NCBI RefSeq assembly: GCF_001583435.1
Contig: NZ_CP013251.1
Span: forward strand, 4,415,215-4,479,214
Direction: 5' to 3'
Origin: Endozoicomonas montiporae CL-33
GTDB lineage: Bacteria; Pseudomonadota; Gammaproteobacteria; Pseudomonadales; Endozoicomonadaceae
DNA: 64,000 bases
The notes below the pieces were generated by a model that was not told where the DNA came from, searched no databases, and saw nothing but the letters and a program-made list of their open reading frames with translations. The translations under genes and the position numbers were made by a program. This document shows, in pieces, positions 17,960 to 28,214 of this stretch (the stretch's first letter is position 1; every line of letters starts with the position of its first letter).

Positions 17960-19107
17960 TTAACCCTTGTTTACGGTCATGTATTTGCCAATGATGCCCA
18001 GCATGATTTCATCGGCTCCGCCCCCGATAGAACCCAGACGATTATCCCGATAAAACCGGCTGACCACGTTATTTCACATAAAACCCATGCCACCCCAATA
18101 TTGAAGGCAGGCATCGCTGACCTCGCGAGACAAGCGACCGGATTTCAGTTTCGCCATGGAAGCCAGACGGGTGACATCTTCACCCTGAACGTATTGTTCA
18201 CAGGCCTGATAGGTCAGAGCACGTAACAGTTCCACTTCGGTTTGTAATTCAGCTAAACGGAACAAAATGGACTGGTTGGCAAGCAACGGTTTCCCGAACG
18301 CCTGCCGCTCGCGGGTATACGTCAGTGTTTCATTAATGCAGATTTCCATGCTCTTGAGGGACATGGCAGCAATATACAAACGCTCTTCCTGAAACTGCTG
18401 CATCTGCATCACAAATCCGGCACCTTCATGACCTATAAGGTTGCGTTGTGGCACCCGGACATTATCGAAAAATATCTGGGCGGTATCCGAGCTTCTCATG
18501 CCCAGCTTATCGAGCTTGTCAGAGAAGCTGATGCCAGCCGTATCCGTAGGCACAATGATCAGGGATTTATTTTTATGGGCGGGTTCATCCGAAGTATTGG
18601 CTAACAGGCAGATGAAGTCGGCCTGTGTAGCATTGGTGATCCACATTTTACTGCCATTGATTATGTAGTCATCGCCGTCTTTAATAGCGGTGGTTTTTAT
18701 TCCTGAGACATCACTGCCCGCTCCCGGCTCGCTGACACCAATGCAGGCAACCTGCTCTCCGGCAATGGCAGGAGCCAGAAACGAGTCACGCACATAATCA
18801 CTGCCAAAACGAGCCAGTGCCGGTGTTGCCATGTTGGTCTGCACACCAATAGCCATTGGTACACCGCCACAACGAATCCCGCCAAAGGCTTCAGCTGCAA
18901 TCATTTCATAACTGTAATCCAGTCCCATTCCACCGTTTTCAACCGGCTTGCTGATGCCCAGAAAACCAAGATCGCCCATTTTTTAAACAGTTCTTTCGCC
19001 GGAAAGCAACCAGACTGCTCCCATTCTTCAACATGCGGATTGATCTCGTTTTCAACAAAACGATCGATGGTTCTTTTTAATTCGAGATGTTGCTGGGTCA
19101 AAATCAT
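17960..19107 (-). pseudogene. Acyl-CoA dehydrogenase, broken by a frameshift and a nonsense codon
   Basis: The full protein would start MILTQQHLELKRTIDRFVEN at 19107 and end IGKYMTVNKG at 17960. The reading frame breaks in an A6 run near 18979-18984: EELFKK-type sequence continues out of frame, while MGDLGFLGISKP resumes in another. A second lesion is an in-frame TGA at 18074-18076, in YWGGMGFM-stop-NNVVSRFYRD, where the family has Trp (TGG to TGA). Key motifs remain: CIGVSEPGAGSDVSG (FAD/substrate) and the C-terminal SIGGGADEIMLG. The enzyme would oxidise an acyl-CoA ahead of the carboxylase (LiuA/AtuD-like). As read, no full-length product is possible. Confidence 0.85.
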
Positions 19108-19140
19108 GAGGCTTCCTTATTATTTTTATTATTAAATGGT

Positions 19141-20757
19141 TTAAAAGCGTGCAACACCAAACTGGTTGGCCTGAAGTTCCCGATGCTCTGCCTGCCAGCA
19201 AATATCCAGAAGATGCGCCAGAAGCTCCCGGGTATCACGGGGATCAATAATGCCATCGTCCCACAGTCGTGCAGTACCAAAGACAGCTGTAGAACCGGCA
19301 TTCAGCTGGGCTGCAGTGGCCATTTCCACTTGTTCCAGCTGCTTCTGATCCGGCTCAATACCCTGTTTACGCATTTTTTCTTCACTGACAATGCGCAGCA
19401 CCTTACCGACCTGCTCACCACCCATCACTGCGGTTCTGGCATTCGGCCACGAGAATATAAAGCGGGGGTCAAGACCACGGCCACACATGGCGTAATTTCC
19501 AGCACCGTAAGAGCCACCAACCAAAATCGACAACTTGGGCACACTGGCATTGGCAACGGCCTGAATCAGTTTGGAACCGTGTTTAATAATGCCGCTGCGT
19601 TCTGCCTCTGTGCCCACCATAAAGCCGGTCGTGTTATGCAAAAACAACAATGGCCGCTTACTCTGCTGACACAGCTGGATAAACTGTGCTGCTTTGTTCG
19701 CGCCTTTTGCGGTAATAGGGCCATTGTTACCGATAATCCCTATGGCATGACCATCCACAGCGGCAAAGCCACACACAGTCTGAAGGTCGAACTCGCTTTT
19801 AAAATCACTGAACGCAGAGTCATCCACCAGCCGCGCAACCACCTCCCTGACATCATAAGGTTTCTTGCTATCCGAAGGGATAATGCCAAGCAGCTCATCC
19901 TGCGAATAGCGGGGCGGTTTCACTGCTTTTTTCTCAGGCAACACCAGAGATTCATTCCACGACAACGTACTGGTAATTTCGCGTGCCAGTGCAATGCCGT
20001 CACGGTCATTCCGGGCAAGGTAATCGGCGGTTCCCGCTTCATACACATGAAGATCACTACCACCCAATTCCTCGTCCGTGGCAGTCTCACCCGTTGCTGC
20101 TTTCAAAAGAGGCGGGCCAGCCAGAAACATTTTGGTTTGCTGCTTAACCGCTATCGTATAGTCCGATAGCCCTGGCTGATAAGCACCGCCTGCGGTCGCG
20201 TTACCATGAATCACCGTAATCTGGGGTATACCGGCACTGGATAAGCGCGCCTGATTGGCAAAGGCTCTGGCACCGGGTACAAAAACATCGGTGGCATACA
20301 TCAGGTTGGCACCACCGCTCTCTGCCAGCGTAATCAGTGGCAGTTTATTTTCTCTGGCAATGTCCTGAAGCCTGAGGGTTTTCTCCAGTCCTGTGGGTGA
20401 AATCGTACCGCCTTTAATTGCACTGTTATTAACCTGCAACATACAGCGAACGCCGCTGACAAAACCCATTCCGGCAATAATGCCACCACCGGCTGTCGTA
20501 CCGTCTTTATCATCATGCATTTTATAGCCCGCCAACGAGCTTAACTCGATAAAGCTGGAGCCCGGGTCTAACAGCAATGCCAAACGTTCACGAGGTAACA
20601 GCTTGTCTTTAGCATGAAACTTTTCTCTCGCGCTACGGGCTTTATCGTGCAATGCCTGTTCAAGGGCTCTGAATGCCTCGATACAGGCTGACATGGCCTG
20701 ATAGTTTGTCTGGAATGATTCGCTATTAGTATCAACGCCGGACTCAAGAATCATCAT
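19141..20757 (-). CDS. Acyl-CoA carboxylase beta subunit (carboxyltransferase)
   Basis: A 538-residue carboxyltransferase of the MCC/GCC beta type. An N-terminal region (KFHAKDKLLPRERLALLLDP) is followed by two crotonase-like halves. The acyl-CoA and biotin oxyanion segments include ITLAESGGANL, HGNATAGGAYQPGLSDYTI, LHNTTGFMVGTEAE and LVGGSYGAGNYAMCGRG. SWPNARTAVMGGEQ is also typical. It transfers CO2 from the biotin carrier of the alpha subunit to an acyl-CoA. Its ATG overlaps the stop of the AtuA-like gene (ATGA). The gene is intact. Geranyl-CoA and 3-methylcrotonyl-CoA carboxylases are both possible. Confidence 0.85.
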   Translation of the reverse strand: MMILESGVDTNSESFQTNYQAMSACIEAFRALEQALHDKARSAREKFHAKDKLLPRERLALLLDPGSSFIELSSLAGYKMHDDKDGTTAGGGIIAGMGFVSGVRCMLQVNNSAIKGGTISPTGLEKTLRLQDIARENKLPLITLAESGGANLMYATDVFVPGARAFANQARLSSAGIPQITVIHGNATAGGAYQPGLSDYTIAVKQQTKMFLAGPPLLKAATGETATDEELGGSDLHVYEAGTADYLARNDRDGIALAREITSTLSWNESLVLPEKKAVKPPRYSQDELLGIIPSDSKKPYDVREVVARLVDDSAFSDFKSEFDLQTVCGFAAVDGHAIGIIGNNGPITAKGANKAAQFIQLCQQSKRPLLFLHNTTGFMVGTEAERSGIIKHGSKLIQAVANASVPKLSILVGGSYGAGNYAMCGRGLDPRFIFSWPNARTAVMGGEQVGKVLRIVSEEKMRKQGIEPDQKQLEQVEMATAAQLNAGSTAVFGTARLWDDGIIDPRDTRELLAHLLDICWQAEHRELQANQFGVARF

Positions 20758-22592
20758 TGCGAACCTCCGGAAACCTGTTCAAACAGTTTTTTACTAACGG
20801 TAACGGGCATCGACAATAACTGCTGGGCAATGGCTTTACCCTGAGGATCAATGCGAAGGCTCGCCATACCTCCACCGCCAAGACTGTGCGTCATAACAAT
20901 ATTGAGACTGTTCATACCAGGCAGCTGATAACGATGGATATCACTCCGAGGCGTAAGCAGATGTGCAAAGTACGTTTTTAGCCGATCAGTGGTCAAAGCC
21001 GCTTCAATATAAGGCAGATAACGTTTATCCCGGGCAATCACGCCAATATTGCACTGGTCACCCTTATCACCACTTCGCGCCAGCGCCAGCTTAACCAGCG
21101 GTACAGAAAAGTTGGTTTCTTCATCAGAGAGTTCAGGTACGGGATGATTCACCCAGTCACTGCGGATCGTTTCTTCTGCTTTGCCAGCTCTTACCTCAAC
21201 TGTATGAGCTTCTTTATTAGCTGATGTTTTATCAGAAGTGATCAGGCTGAAAGTAGCATTTATCCGTCTTTTATCTCACAGGAATGAAAACAGACAGAGT
21301 CGTGGGCCGGGCTTGGGTCGCCCTCCCACCAGACCGGTAATACCGGGCGCCATCGCCGTAGCGGCCTGGGCGATTTCCTGACCAAACACCGTCAGGGCTT
21401 TTTTATCCTGATGGGAAACGGCCATTTTCACCACAACTTCCCGGGCATGGCTGCAATCGGCCTGCGCGCCATAAGTCGTTTCTGCGCCCAGAACCTCTAT
21501 ATTCACTTCATCAAAATCAGCGAGCCCTTTCCGGCTGAAAATATCTCTAACACGCTGGATAATGGCGTGGGCTACCACCTTGCCTTTATCCGCCGCGTCA
21601 ATACCACCCAGCATAAAGGTTGCGTTTGAACGATAACCATCAAGACAGGTCGCACTGACCTTGTACTGATCAGAAGGCAACTGACCTTTAGCACCCGTTA
21701 CCCTCACCTGATCAACAGCGATTTGCTCCAGTGAAACATTACGAAAGTTGCAGGTAACATCAGGCAACAAATACGCTTCAGGATCACCAATTTCATAAAG
21801 AATCTGTTCTGCCACCGTATGGCAACTCACCAACCCTCCAGTGTTTTCAGGCTTACTGACAACAAATGAACCATCTTCAGAACACTCAACAATGGGAAAG
21901 CCCATATTGGCATAGCCGTCTTTAACCAGATGCCAGTCCGTAAAATTGCCACCTGTCGTCTGAGTGCCACACTCGATAACGTGCCCGGCCAGCGACCCCT
22001 GAGCCAACCTGTCGTAGTCATCCCATGACCAGCCAAATTCGTAAACCAGCGGCCCGAGAACCAGCGCGCTGTCAACGACCCTGCCGGTAATGACAATGTC
22101 TGCACCTGCGGCCAAAGCGGCGGATACTGAGGGGGCTCCCAGATAAGCATTGGCACTGGTTAAACGCTCTGGCAACGCCTGACCACTGAACATGTCTACA
22201 ACACGGGCTTCTTGGAAAGCAGGTTGCTGTGCCACAAGGTTGTCGCCTTCTACTAATGCTATGACCAGATCCAGTCCTGCCTGCTCAACCACGCTGGCGA
22301 GTGCTTCTGCGCAGCCTCTGGCGTTGATTCCGCCAGCATTACTGCAAACTTTGATGCCTTTGGATTGGATCGATTCCAAAAGAGGTTTAAGAGTGTGAAT
22401 AAAGTCAGGGGCAAAGCCGGCTTCCGGATTCTTCAGCTGCGCTCCTGCCATGATGGACAGGGTCATTTCCGCCAGATAATCAAAGACCAGATAGTCCAGA
22501 TCGCCACCCTGCACTAATTGAAAAGCTGCGCCGCCGGTGTCACCCCAGAACGCTGAAGCACAGCCTATTCGAACCGTTTTCTTTGACGTCAT
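20754..22592 (-). pseudogene. AtuA-like DUF1446 protein, interrupted by in-frame TGA
   Basis: The N-terminal DUF1446 domain starts at ATG 22592 (MTSKKTVRIGCASAFWGDTG). It runs to GLVGGRPKPGPRLCLFSFL and meets TGA at 21276-21278. The same frame stays open immediately beyond (DKRRINATFSLITSDKTSAN) and continues into the AtuA-like ferredoxin-fold domain (LALARSGDKGDQCNIGVIAR, LGGGGMASLRIDPQGKA). The whole frame is 613 codons including the TGA and the final stop, the size of fused AtuA proteins. A separate downstream start is possible at GTG 21152, so both halves might still be made. AtuA proteins accompany geranyl-CoA type degradation, but their reaction is not settled. This is the first gene of the operon. 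Confidence 0.75.
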
Positions 22593-22839
22593 GTTAAAGC
22601 CCGGGCAATGAATATTTTTATTATTCTGCGACCATACCAAGCAAACGATTGGTAGAGAAGTGAACAGATTCGCAAATAAAAGATTCGTACCGTAAAGACT
22701 CCGGTTTTGCGGAGCAGTAGGCATTTCCATTCAAAACCAAGCGCTTGCTATTTATCGATATGGGTTTCTACGTTAGTTTGAAATTTACGCAACGCCCGAA
22801 TATTAACAATAAAAACAAGAACAATAACGGAGCCTGCCA
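22593..22839. promoter_or_regulatory. Divergent promoter region between AtuA-like operon and ligase gene
   Basis: A 247-bp gap between the divergent starts must hold promoters for both directions and probably the operator of the TetR protein encoded at 24553. An AT-rich stretch with ATTTATCGATAT lies at ~22750-22761. I see no convincing palindromic operator. Confidence 0.4.
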
Positions 22840-24416
22840 ATGCCCTCACCCGCTCTTGAGAAAAACCTGATAGAAAGAATTGCCCTCGGCGATATGCTAC
22901 GCCGGAGATCACGTGATTCTGGTAATCAGACGGCCATAGTTGGCTATAACGAGCACGGTCGCAGCACCATTACTTATCAGCAACTGAACCAGTTAAGCAA
23001 TCAACTGGTCAGAGGGTTGCGAGAACAGGGTCTCAAACAGGGCGACTCATTAGCCCTGCTCGCTACCAACAGTATTGAGTTTTTTGCGGTGTTATTTGCC
23101 TGCTACAAAGGCGGCTTTGTGGCTGTACCTGTTAATTTTTTGCAGGCAGTGGGAGACATCCACTACAACCTGTCAAAAGCCAACGTTAAAGCCGTTGTCT
23201 GTGAACCGCGCTTCGCCCCCCCCTGACCGTTGGCGATGCTTTGGCAGACATCAGTATACGGGTATCCATTGGCAGTGATGAAGGACTGACGCTGGATGGA
23301 TTAGCAGAAGGTCAGGATGTCAGCGATATCGATGATATTGTGATTCGTGACCGAGACACCGCCCACATCATTTTTTCCAGCGGAACCACTTCAAAACCTA
23401 AAGGTGTGGAAACGTCACACCTGTCAATGTGTCTGTCCAGTTTGAGCAACCCGATCACCTTCGGCTTCAATAAAAACGACAGCCATCTTGCAGTTCTGCC
23501 AACCTTTCAATGTGCATCATTGTCGATGTGTATCATGACGCTACAACTGGGCGGCAAACTCGTGCTTTTGCCACAGTTTGACCCGGTAAACGTAGCCAGA
23601 CTGCTGGAAGCTGAAAAGATTCAGAACACCGGGCTATTGCCTGTTATGTGGCAGGGGCTTCTGGCATTACCCAACCTGAGGGAATTCGACTTCAGCCATC
23701 TCACCACCGGACTTTATGGTATGGCACCCATGTCCGGAGCTATTCTCCGGCAACTCAAAGAAGCTTTTAAAGGCTGCCAGTTCCACCTTGCCAGCGGCCA
23801 GTCGGAATACACCCCCTTCTCAAATGCGTTTTATGAAAACAGCGATACCGAACTGGAAGAAGCGAATTACTGGGGCGTACCGTCTGTCATTACGGATCAG
23901 GCCATTCTGGATGATGCGGGCAATGAACTACCACCGGGGCAGCAAGGCGAAATATGCTGGCGTGGTCCGCTGGTCATGAACCGGTACCTGGGTGATGAAA
24001 CCGCTTCCCTGAAAGCCTGTGAACATGGTTGGCATCATAGTGGTGATCTGGGCTATATAGACAACTGTGGTCAACTGGTGTTTGTCGATCGCAAAAAAGA
24101 CATGATTAAAACCGGCGGTGAAAATGTGGCATCGGTAAAGGTTGAGCAAGTTCTGCTGTCTGCGCCCGATGTCGTGCAGGTTGCAGTATTCGGTGTGCCC
24201 CATGCACGCTGGAGCGAAGCCGTGTGTGCTGCGGTGCAGATCGCGCCGGATCAGCCTTTTGACGAAGCCGCCATCATCCGGCACTGCAAAGACCGGCTGG
24301 CAGGTTTTGAAGTCCCCAAACGCATTGTTTCAGTAGAAACATTCCCTCTCACCGCAACCGGTAAAATTCAGAAAAACACCTTAAGGGCGCAGTACGAGGA
24401 GTTGTTTGAAGAATAA
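22840..24416 (+). pseudogene. AMP-forming acyl-CoA synthetase, frameshifted at a C8 run
   Basis: Two adjacent frames make one ligase. The first ends ...VVCEPRFAPP-stop at 23226; the second carries on with LTVGDALADISIRVSIGSDE. The junction is a run of eight C (23216-23223); one more or two fewer C would restore the frame. Motifs of the ANL superfamily are present: HIIFSSGTTSKPKGVE (AMP-binding P-loop), GWHHSGDLGYID, DRKKDMIKTGGENV and the C-terminal lysine segment PLTATGKIQKN. It would activate a carboxylic acid to feed the divergent acyl-CoA operon. The homopolymer could be a fixed mutation, a phase-variable tract or a sequencing error. Confidence 0.85.
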
Positions 24417-24552
24417 GCACCAGCTTCATTGCTGAGGTGTGTGGTAAAGCATCACACACCTTCTAAAAATGATAAGTACTCTAACGTCAATAGACGTTTG
24501 TCTGTGATAACATCGACCCGCGCTATACCAGAATAATTTTATAAGGCGACCC

Positions 24553-25236
24553 ATGTCATTTACGCCCATCAATACGGATCAAATTCACCAGCTGAGACAA
24601 CAGCTGATTGATGCAGGAACCATCGTAGACCCGGGCAGTGCCAAAGGCCGGTTGCTGAAGTCTGCTGCCACCTTGTTCAGAACCAAAGGGTTTGAGCGCA
24701 CTACTGTACGTGACCTGGCAAAAGAAGTCGGCATTCAGTCCGGCAGTCTGTTTCATCACTATCCCAGTAAACAGGAAATACTGCGAAGCGTGGTAGAAGA
24801 AACCATTCTTCTGAATATTGCTTTGATGAAACTCTCTCTGAGTCTTAACCATTCTGTACAAAATAAACTCTACGCTTTGATACTCTGTGAGCTGCAGTCA
24901 ATTCTGGTGGATACCGGTGCCGAAATGGCCGTATTGGTGTACGAATGGCGAGGTCTTAATGAAGAAAATCAGGCTCAAATCTTAACGCTAAGGGATGAAT
25001 ATGAGCGACTATGGCTTGATGTACTGAAACAGGCTTATGAAGAGCAGATGATTTCAATTAAGCCTACCTTATTAAGGCGTTTGCTTATTGGTGCCATCAG
25101 CTGGAGCATTAACTGGTATAAGCCCGACGGGGATTTGTCACTGGAAGAGCTGGCCGGAACCACATTGTCACTGGCTTTGGAGAAGTCGGGAGCCGTTCCC
25201 TCAACAGCTGACGTGGGAACGGCTTTGGAGGCTTAG
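24553..25236 (+). CDS. TetR-family transcriptional regulator
   Basis: A 227-residue regulator with an N-terminal TetR helix-turn-helix at residues ~38-84 (LFRTKGFERTTVRDLAKEVG, then SGSLFHHYPSKQEILRSVVE). The C-terminal ligand domain is helical. It follows the ligase gene by 136 bp on the same strand, so it probably controls the acyl-CoA cluster, as AtuR/LiuR-type or FadR-like TetR proteins do (inference). Its 3' end overlaps that of convergent btuB by 4 bp. Confidence 0.82.
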   Translation: MSFTPINTDQIHQLRQQLIDAGTIVDPGSAKGRLLKSAATLFRTKGFERTTVRDLAKEVGIQSGSLFHHYPSKQEILRSVVEETILLNIALMKLSLSLNHSVQNKLYALILCELQSILVDTGAEMAVLVYEWRGLNEENQAQILTLRDEYERLWLDVLKQAYEEQMISIKPTLLRRLLIGAISWSINWYKPDGDLSLEELAGTTLSLALEKSGAVPSTADVGTALEA

Positions 25237-27098
25237 AGTTCGGGGGTCCAGATCAGTGAGAGCATGCCATTAAACGGTTCACTCTTATAGCCAAGAGTAG
25301 TCGTATACTGCTTATCCAGTAGATTAGTTAATTTAAACTCTGTTTTCAGTTCAGACGAGATCTGATAACCACCTCGCAAATCGACTGTCATGAAGCCTGC
25401 CAACTCCTGATTGTTATTTACATCATTATAAGTACGTCCCTGACCACGAATAGTTCCTCCGACATTGAATTTCCCAAAGCGACGATCGGCATCCAAATTA
25501 ATGAGCTGCTTTGCCCGTCTTTCCAGCACCTTATTTTTAGTTCTATTCTCTGGATCAAGGAGTGTTATATTTGCATTAACATCCCAACCTTCAATACGAG
25601 TGCTTGCTGCGAATTCAAAGCCTGTAATACGTGCTTTTTCAACATTTTCCATATGACCTGCAAATTCGTTGTCATCCGTTGGCTTGCTAACATAAAGGAA
25701 CATATCATCTATATTGTTCCGGAAAATGCTTGCAGACCAACTGATTGTCTTAAACTTACCTTTAAGCTCAACTTCAAAGTTTTCTGATTTTTCTGGCTTT
25801 AAATTTGGGTTACCTGAGCCAGGAAAATATAAGTCAGAAAAAGTGGGAGCCCTGAAAGCTGTACCATAAGAAGGGATCAGTCGAAGGTTATATGGTAAGT
25901 CAAAACCCCAGGCAATATTACCCGTTGTTTTATTACCATAAGTCTCATTTTTATCATGGCGCAAACCAATTTGCAGATCACTACTCTCAAAGCTCGAGAG
26001 TTGCTGAGCAAATACCCCGTAATTATAACGGTTGTCTTCAGGGTACTTAGTGCCCGTATCAATAGTTTCGTAGCTGTAATCCAGTCCGGCTGTCAACAAC
26101 TGGCTTTCCTGCCATTCTACATCGTTCTGCCAACTAGCCGAATACCTTCGACCTTTTGCAAAACTGGCTAATTTATCTTCGCCACGCCCCTCTTCACGAC
26201 GAAAAGCATCCTCTTTGATATAGCCAGCCTCTAAGCGAGTGCTCCAAACCTCATTAACAGGGATCATGAGGTGAGAATTCAAGCTGGTCACAGAGAAATC
26301 ATTGTAAGGCTTGGTTTCCAAATCGCCCCAGCCATTATGGTTATGGTCGTACTCAGCTTTACCTTCTGTATGATATACACTTACACCAGCATCTAAGCCA
26401 CTTTCAAACTGCTTAGACACACTGCCCGAAATGGATTTATTGCGATAGCCATCATCGTCTCCATCACGGCCGATTTTACTGTCGGTGTGATCGTATCCCT
26501 GAGTTTCATAGAAGTTGGCACCCAGGTTAAATCGATAGCCGTTATGCTCCCCAGAATAATTTGCGTTGTACTCGCCGGTACCATGAGTTCCAATACCAGC
26601 TTTTAACCGTAACCTAGGCTTTCCATACCCCTGACGAGTAAAAATCTGAATAACACCACCCATGGCATCAGCACCGTACAAGCTGGACTTTGGTCCACGA
26701 ACAACTTCAATACGCTCAATCATATCAGGATCGATATATTGGAGAGGGGCAACATTCATACTGGTGGAGTTAATCTTTTGACCATCCAACAACACCAGCG
26801 TCTGACCTGTTTTGGTTCCCCTCAGAAAAACACTGGCACTACTTCCTGGGCCTCCCGAAGTGGCCATTTGCATGCCCGGTGTTTTATTTAGAAGCTCAAC
26901 GACACTACTCGCCTGACTCCTCTCAATCTCCTCACGGGTAATCACAGTTACCGGCGCCAGTGCCTGATCTACTGTCTGAGCCGTTCTGGAAGCTGTGACC
27001 ACAACATCATCCAGACGATACACATCATCGGTAGCAACAGAAGCATTTACGAAACCGGCAACAGCAACCCCTATGGCTGCCTGTAATTTATACGACAT
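25233..27098 (-). CDS. btuB: TonB-dependent cobalamin receptor
   Basis: A 621-residue outer-membrane receptor. A signal peptide (first ~22 residues, ending NASVA) is followed by a TonB box (DDVVVTASR). The plug domain has VTVITREEIERSQASSVVEL, GTKTGQTLVLLDGQKIN and IERIEVVRGPKSSLYGADAM. The beta-barrel ends in a C-terminal aromatic-containing strand (FNGMLSLIWTPEL). Asp-rich loops (SKIGRDGDDDGYRN) fit calcium and cobalamin binding by BtuB. It sits directly after btuF under the cobalamin riboswitch. The length matches BtuB (~600). Confidence 0.85.
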   Translation of the reverse strand: MSYKLQAAIGVAVAGFVNASVATDDVYRLDDVVVTASRTAQTVDQALAPVTVITREEIERSQASSVVELLNKTPGMQMATSGGPGSSASVFLRGTKTGQTLVLLDGQKINSTSMNVAPLQYIDPDMIERIEVVRGPKSSLYGADAMGGVIQIFTRQGYGKPRLRLKAGIGTHGTGEYNANYSGEHNGYRFNLGANFYETQGYDHTDSKIGRDGDDDGYRNKSISGSVSKQFESGLDAGVSVYHTEGKAEYDHNHNGWGDLETKPYNDFSVTSLNSHLMIPVNEVWSTRLEAGYIKEDAFRREEGRGEDKLASFAKGRRYSASWQNDVEWQESQLLTAGLDYSYETIDTGTKYPEDNRYNYGVFAQQLSSFESSDLQIGLRHDKNETYGNKTTGNIAWGFDLPYNLRLIPSYGTAFRAPTFSDLYFPGSGNPNLKPEKSENFEVELKGKFKTISWSASIFRNNIDDMFLYVSKPTDDNEFAGHMENVEKARITGFEFAASTRIEGWDVNANITLLDPENRTKNKVLERRAKQLINLDADRRFGKFNVGGTIRGQGRTYNDVNNNQELAGFMTVDLRGGYQISSELKTEFKLTNLLDKQYTTTLGYKSEPFNGMLSLIWTPEL

Positions 27099-28010
27099 TT
27101 AGTGTTTTCCTTGTGCAGTGCGCTGTTTGGCAGCTCTTACATGATCGAGTTGTTGGCAGAGAACTTCGGCACCGTTCAGGGCTCTGGGTGTGGGACGGGC
27201 AATCAGGTCACCGGGGATCGTAAACAGAAAACCGTTTTTCACCGCATTAATCTGGGCATACGGCTGCCAGCGGCGATGAATATCATGGTCTTTCTGCACG
27301 ATTTCCGAGCTGACAATGGCATCAGGGTTTTGTGCCAGTACAGCTTCAATACTGACCTGTGGAACCCTTGGACGGGCACCGGCAAACACATTAACACCAC
27401 CACACAGCTCGATGGACTGACTGATAATCTGCCCACCATTCACCGTCATTAAGGGGTTATCCCAGATTTCAAAAAACACTTTCACAGGTTCTGACTGGCG
27501 GTACTGCTTTCTGATCGCCTCATACTGCTGATAGAAGGCATCTGCATTCTTTTCAGCGACCGCAGCGGTTCCCATGACTGTTCCCAGACGTCGTATTGCC
27601 GATGCAATACCATCAAAATCAGTGGGATCAGCATAGAAGACATTCAGACCAATCTTTTCCAACTGGGTAGACAGACGCGAGTCGTTCCCTCCAGACCAGA
27701 TCACCAACAGATCAGGCTTCATCGCCAGAACCGCTTCGGCACTGGTATTGGGATAGCCCCCTACCTTTGGCAGCTGTTTCACTGCGTCAGGGTAGTCACT
27801 GTGGTCATCCACCGCGATGACTTTGTCACCACCACCTGCGGCATAAACCAGCTCGGTCACCCCCGGAGCCAGAGAGATAATGCGTTGAACCGGCTTAACT
27901 GCACACACCGTCCGGTTCCGGTCATCCACAGCACAGCGAGGCTTAACCGGGGCGGCATAACCTGAAGCAGCGAAAAGTAAAAAAGTCAGGAAGAATACAG
28001 CGTGTTTCAT
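27099..28010 (-). CDS. btuF: Cobalamin ABC transporter periplasmic binding protein
   Basis: Periplasmic B12-binding protein of about 303 residues. I choose ATG 28010 (MKHAVFFLTFLLFAASGYAA), which gives a good signal peptide; an upstream in-frame start exists at 28034. The mature part has the class III binding-protein signature RIISLAPGVTELVYAAGGGD and VDDHSDYPDAV, then DLLVIWSGGN. It delivers cobalamin to a BtuCD permease not seen in this window. It ends directly against btuB, so the two form an operon below the riboswitch. An extra cysteine-containing N-terminal segment (PRCAVDDRNRTVCAV) may form a disulfide. Confidence 0.85.
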   Translation of the reverse strand: MKHAVFFLTFLLFAASGYAAPVKPRCAVDDRNRTVCAVKPVQRIISLAPGVTELVYAAGGGDKVIAVDDHSDYPDAVKQLPKVGGYPNTSAEAVLAMKPDLLVIWSGGNDSRLSTQLEKIGLNVFYADPTDFDGIASAIRRLGTVMGTAAVAEKNADAFYQQYEAIRKQYRQSEPVKVFFEIWDNPLMTVNGGQIISQSIELCGGVNVFAGARPRVPQVSIEAVLAQNPDAIVSSEIVQKDHDIHRRWQPYAQINAVKNGFLFTIPGDLIARPTPRALNGAEVLCQQLDHVRAAKQRTAQGKH

Positions 28011-28055
28011 GACATCCCTGAGGTTGCTTAACATTCTCAGGGCGGCAGGCAGCCG

Positions 28056-28184
28056 TCAGGTTATTAAAGCCTGACAGAGAATCGAATGCTTGTGATGCAA
28101 ACGCTTCTGGAGAGGAAATCCACAGATTTTCTCAACCGCCAGGTAACCCGCCCGGTGTTTATAAACGGTAAACACATCATTCAT
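28056..28184 (-). CDS. Possible 42-residue leader ORF between riboswitch and btuF
   Basis: ATG 28184 is preceded by GAGGAA about nine bases upstream, in the riboswitch expression platform region. It opens a frame of 42 residues (MNDVFTVYKHRAGYLAVEK to the C-terminus CQALIT). I recognise no family. It could be a leader peptide, a real small protein, or chance. Confidence 0.35.
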   Translation of the reverse strand: MNDVFTVYKHRAGYLAVEKICGFPLQKRLHHKHSILCQALIT

Positions 28185-28214
28185 CAGTGTTGTTCCTCGT
28201 TTACTGGTTGTTTT

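Noticed and set aside
19087..20169. Long plus-strand open frame opposite the carboxyltransferase
   Set aside because: Composition follows the codon positions of the real gene; no motif or ribosome-binding site.
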